64,000 nucleotides of DNA, from positions 1-64,000 of the forward strand of contig JASANG010000025.1 in assembly GCA_030248215.1 (NCBI GenBank). Direction: 5' to 3'. Shown one piece after another: positions 60,000 through 64,000 of this stretch. The position numbers and the translations under genes are program-made. Within the stretch, counting starts at the first letter, position 1. The number at the start of each line of letters is the position of its first letter. The stretch comes from Enoplolaimus lenunculus. Taxonomy: Eukaryota; Nematoda; Enoplea; Enoplida; Thoracostomopsidae. The notes beneath the pieces were generated by a model. That model saw nothing but the letters and a program-made list of their open reading frames with translations, was not told where the DNA came from and searched no databases.

Positions 60000-62900
60000 T
60001 GCCTATTTAGGCTATTTTGGGCACAATCATTAACTATCCAGCTTCCATTTTGACCGTCAACCCTGAATTTTTAAAATAGGTTAGCGTTTAGAGGATGGGT
60101 AGTATTTAAATCCAAAACAACTTCTATCAATTTACAGCAGGCTATGAATCCTTCAAGCAGGCTGCAAACTCACTTGATATTCGTTGCAGCAAGTAACGAT
60201 TGCACTATGCTTATGCACTGAATAATTCCAAGCAGGGGTATGATATATAAAACGAATGCTGTGAGAAACGAGATATGTGCGATTATGACACATTTTTACA
60301 TTGGCCGAAATTATTTGGTTACAGAGTTCCACTGTTGAAGTTTGCTGAATCTGTGGTGACCATAAAATGTTGCGCTATACTTTGTCAGGGTCAACCTAAA
60401 GTGTGCCCTTGATGATTTCAAGTGCCCGAGATATTATTCCATGAGACGAAAGAAAAATTTTGTATTACGGGAACGTAATAGGATGACCAGAGATGCTTTT
60501 TCATTGCCAACTTGACTTTATAGGCCATCGCAACGGTCAGTGTTCATACCAAGCACTCTTATTGTTATTAGTTGCACAGTGAAACTTTAATTGATCCATT
60601 GTGGACTATTTTAAGACCATCCGGTACCGTGCGGCAATGCAAATGAATTGGCATATGGCACCGCAAAACTATCTTTAAACAAAAATGTTTTAACTTGCCA
60701 TCACACTACCTTGATCTAATTTTAACGGGCATCTCTGAACATTCGAGGAATAAATTCGTACTCGAGTAAGCACCCCTGACATTGTGAGACCGCTCGTGGA
60801 CGTAAGGCGTAGCAACTCAGGCTCTGTAAAACAATTGATAAGCTACGTTTTGTATTTTCTTGCCGAATATGGCGAAAGAAATAGAACATCACAGCCATAA
60901 TATATGAATGAAAATAAAAGAAACATGAATCCATTTATTTAATAGAACATAAAGGAAACCGCTCAAAGCCCGAAACAAAACCGGAGAATGCTTCGTAATT
61001 TTTGACCTTTTGACCTACGCCAGCGACTAAGAATATCGCAGTTGTGGCGATAAATCGTCCACTACAGTCGGCTTGTGTAGTATCAAGATTATTTATCAAA
61101 TTGATTAACAACTTTCGAACCCTCAGGCGTGACACTTGACTTTGACCTGACCAGTGCAACGAACACTCGCTCACACGTGCCAATTCTAATTCGATAGGAA
61201 ACGCAATTAAGTAGCGTCATTAATTTTAAAATTTAATTTGAAAAATTTCAACCTACAAAAACGTTGGCTCAACGTTTCCGAGTTGAGGCGAAATCAGGAC
61301 GGCTTCGGTGGAAAGTTAACTTTAAGGTAAGTTTGTCTAATTGATTGTTACAGTGCGAATGTGACATCGCGCGATATGTTTTGGAATCAGTCCGTGTTAC
61401 TTTGAGAGGCGTATCGTTTATGCGCAGGATTCCAATAGAGTAATATTAAGCTTTAAACCAAATTTTTTTGTTCAAGTTTAGGCTTAATTATAGTATTATC
61501 CTTACGCTGAGGTGTAGGTTTCGTCTTATGAGTATGCTTATACTACTAACTACACACTTGAAAGTAAACGTGCTCAGGAACAAACTAAAATTAGCAAAAA
61601 TAAAAATGTTGCAGCTTGTCAAATGGTTTTATACAATGCATTGCAGCACAAAATAGGCTTCGTTCCATTTATGTTGTGCAATCATTAAGCTGAACGTACT
61701 ATATTAGATTCTTAAATACACATTGACAGCTTTTATCAACCTAAATCCAAGAGATTAATTAAATTGTAGAAAACGACCAATAATCGCTGCCATAAACCGT
61801 TGGTTAATAATAGGCCTGTTAAATGTCAATGTAGTAATAGACGATTATAGCGGATTTTAGTGAATCTTCATGGTCACGGCTACCGTTAAAGCGGATTGCC
61901 GGCGAATTAAAATAATTCAAAACTTCATTGGTTGGCTTGACTGATAAATCGCAATAAACACGAATCGGACAGTGTTGCTTTCAGAGGAGTAGCCAGGATT
62001 TCATTTTGTAGGAGTAGAAATTTCGGCCCATGTAAAGATCAGGGCGAAACGTTTTTCTGTGGGACTGCAATAGAGTAAGCTTAAGCTTTGGACTAATTTT
62101 TTTGCTTGGCTTAGGCTTAGGCTTACTTAGGAATATGCTCATTCTTTCGCTTAGACTTAGGCATATGTTTAGGAATATGCTAATAATACTGTTCCGCCTC
62201 CGTTTTTTTCATTGGCCAAAATTTCGGAGATGATATAATAACCTATTCCTTAACTTAAGCACAACTATGTTGGCCAATCTCTTCACAATTGATCTTTCAT
62301 TTAAATATTTTAGAAACGTGATAGATACATTGAAATCACAACTTAACAAATAATATGCTTAGCACTAATATCCGCTTTTTTAGCTGAAAATTTCTAAGTT
62401 GTATGACAGGTCGTATTTAGTAAAAGTTGGCTTTATGTTATGCAACTCCAAGTGAAAGATTTACGCTTCATAAATTTGAATTAAAGTGGAAAATAAAATT
62501 GTTTGGACAATTTTGAGAGCGTGTAATTTATAAAGACAAGGATACAATGTCTTTAAACAAACAAAGATGACATTCACAACGGTCTTCGCTGTATGTCAGT
62601 AGTTAAAATAATTTGAAAAATGATATTTTACTGCGCATATTTTGGACAAAATACAAAAATTGATATTTCGATTTTAACAAATTTAAACAATTTGTTCGTT
62701 TCTTTCATTCTTAGTTTGCGACAGGTCTTCAATCATTAGCACACGCTTAGAAAAACAAGCAATTTGTGATGCTGTAAACGCGAAACAAAAAAATAGCAGA
62801 CCAGGTTTAACGTACTCTAGGTACTGGACTAGCTTGAACTATTACCTACAATCATAGTCTGCTGTCGGTTTAAAAACAGAAATTTACGTATGCTGCAGGT

Positions 62901-64000
62901 GCGTAAAATAGGATGATCGGAGCCATTTATTTCCCAAATTTTTTAAAACAAACATTCATCCTTTTAGGCTGTAAAATAAACTTCTGAACACAAGAGGTCA
63001 AAACTGTTTCTTGCTGGCTAACTTACGGTCGCATACAAACAAATTACACGGCGTTATTCCCTTACGAATTTAAATCTTAGTTATGCCGCTGATAAACATT
63101 GTACCAGTGTAAACTGTAATTAGCCGAAACGAAACCTATACTGATGTTGGCACAAAACGCATCGATTAGGCATGTCTAGGATTCCGCCGCAAAATGATAA
63201 ATAAATAATTACTGCATAAACATTGCAGTCGTCAACACTATTTAGCATTTTAGTAGGGCCACATTAAATTACCTTTGTTGTAACGTGAGCTGCGTTTTGA
63301 GTTCTTTGAAGTACGATTACTTATTCGAAAGCTGGACCTGAAAGCAGATTGTGGTTGGAAACAGATCTAGTTTCCGTCCACAAGCTTAAGTCTAAGACTA
63401 AGCAAAAGTCTTACACAATAGCCTCGTTGCGAACGGGAAAAATTGTCAGAAATTTATTACAAGAACCAATAGTCGTTCCTAACGGGAAAAATTGTCAGAA
63501 ATTTGTTCTTGAATTAACATAATTCGTTAACCTTTAAAAATGCATACTTCTTCATTTTCAAAAAATACGATGAGAAAAATCAGTAACTAGTAATCGATTT
63601 TTTAAATTTCCAGTTCAGCTGCTAATTATATTGATGGAAAATTGACAAAAATGATCTGTTCGATCGAACCCTTGAATGTAGTCTTCAAGGCCACTGCTGA
63701 ACTTTGCGTTTTTTAACTGTTTGCATATTCATTCAAAATCATGTAAAAAAATCAATGATAATTTAGAGTTGACTTTCACCTCTGGGTGCCACTATGCGGT
63801 AACTTCCGCCATAAAATACCAATGCAAAAAGTTTATTTAGAGTGTCTTTATAATTACCGCGAATTTAAAGTGTTGTTTTAAAAAGTAAATTGATCAAAAA
63901 CCAAGCGACCGTGTGCATATAGTTAGACCTAGGTTAAAATTTTACCATAAAAGGTTATTGAAATTGTATTACAACTTCGCTTTGCGTGCTTTTGTATTAA
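60000..64000. other. No supported gene; repeat fragments
   Basis: TTAGGC runs lie at about 62105-62130 in a repeat shared with 25180-25215 (TTTTTCTGNGGGACTGCAATA). A 49-bp-spaced duplication of AACGGGAAAAATTGTCAGAA is at 63432 and 63481. A short exon-like frame with CAG acceptor near 60775 (GCLLEYEFIPRMFRDA) is too isolated to call. Confidence 0.4.

Overview
The window is nuclear DNA of an invertebrate animal. It is AT-rich and intron-rich, with GT-AG introns of about 0.2 to 12 kb, and full of short non-autonomous DNA transposons, minisatellites and tRNA-like SINEs. Two genes are certain and lie tail to tail.

(1) Mitochondrial elongation factor Tu (TUFM) is on the + strand at 1950-9134. It has 11 exons that join in one frame to give a 480-residue protein with an import presequence, all GTPase motifs and an unusually long C-terminal tail.

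(2) A TANC / rolling-pebbles family scaffold gene is on the - strand, from its stop codon at 13775 up to at least 34832 and probably 47403. Fifteen exons from 34832 to 13775 are mutually phase-compatible and give a 1760-residue reading frame: Ser-rich N-terminus, P-loop ATPase domain (Walker A and B), a helical/winged region, about 11 ankyrin repeats, a TPR-like region and a Ser/Thr-rich tail ending in a possible PDZ ligand. A Ser-rich exon at 46900-47403, with matching phases at both ends, is the likely start of a longer isoform whose first exon was not found.

Layout: 1-1949, upstream repeats and the TUFM promoter side; 1950-9134, TUFM; 9135-13690, the convergent intergenic region with a hAT-like MITE and two minisatellites; 13692-34832, the TANC core; 34833-47403, a very long 5' intron region with MITEs and a GC-richer coding-like island at 44.6-46.0 kb; 47404-64000, no recognisable gene, but satellites, MITEs and a few isolated exon-like frames.

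The lineage is not proven. Two hints point to nematodes, perhaps a large-genome enoplean: many short interstitial runs of TTAGGC (the nematode telomere unit), and the extended C-terminus of the mitochondrial EF-Tu, known from nematodes that decode with armless tRNAs. Splice acceptors are often TTTCAG or TTTTAG, which also fits. None of this excludes another invertebrate group.

The most interesting structures are a 157-bp tandem triplication that copies a 5' splice site of the TANC gene, a foldback element built of iterated CGACAA/TTGTCG dyads with a short relative 18 kb away, a six-copy 44-bp satellite, and several MITE families with readable target-site duplications. I saw no CRISPR array, true tRNA gene, rRNA gene, or recognisable retroviral or LTR element.
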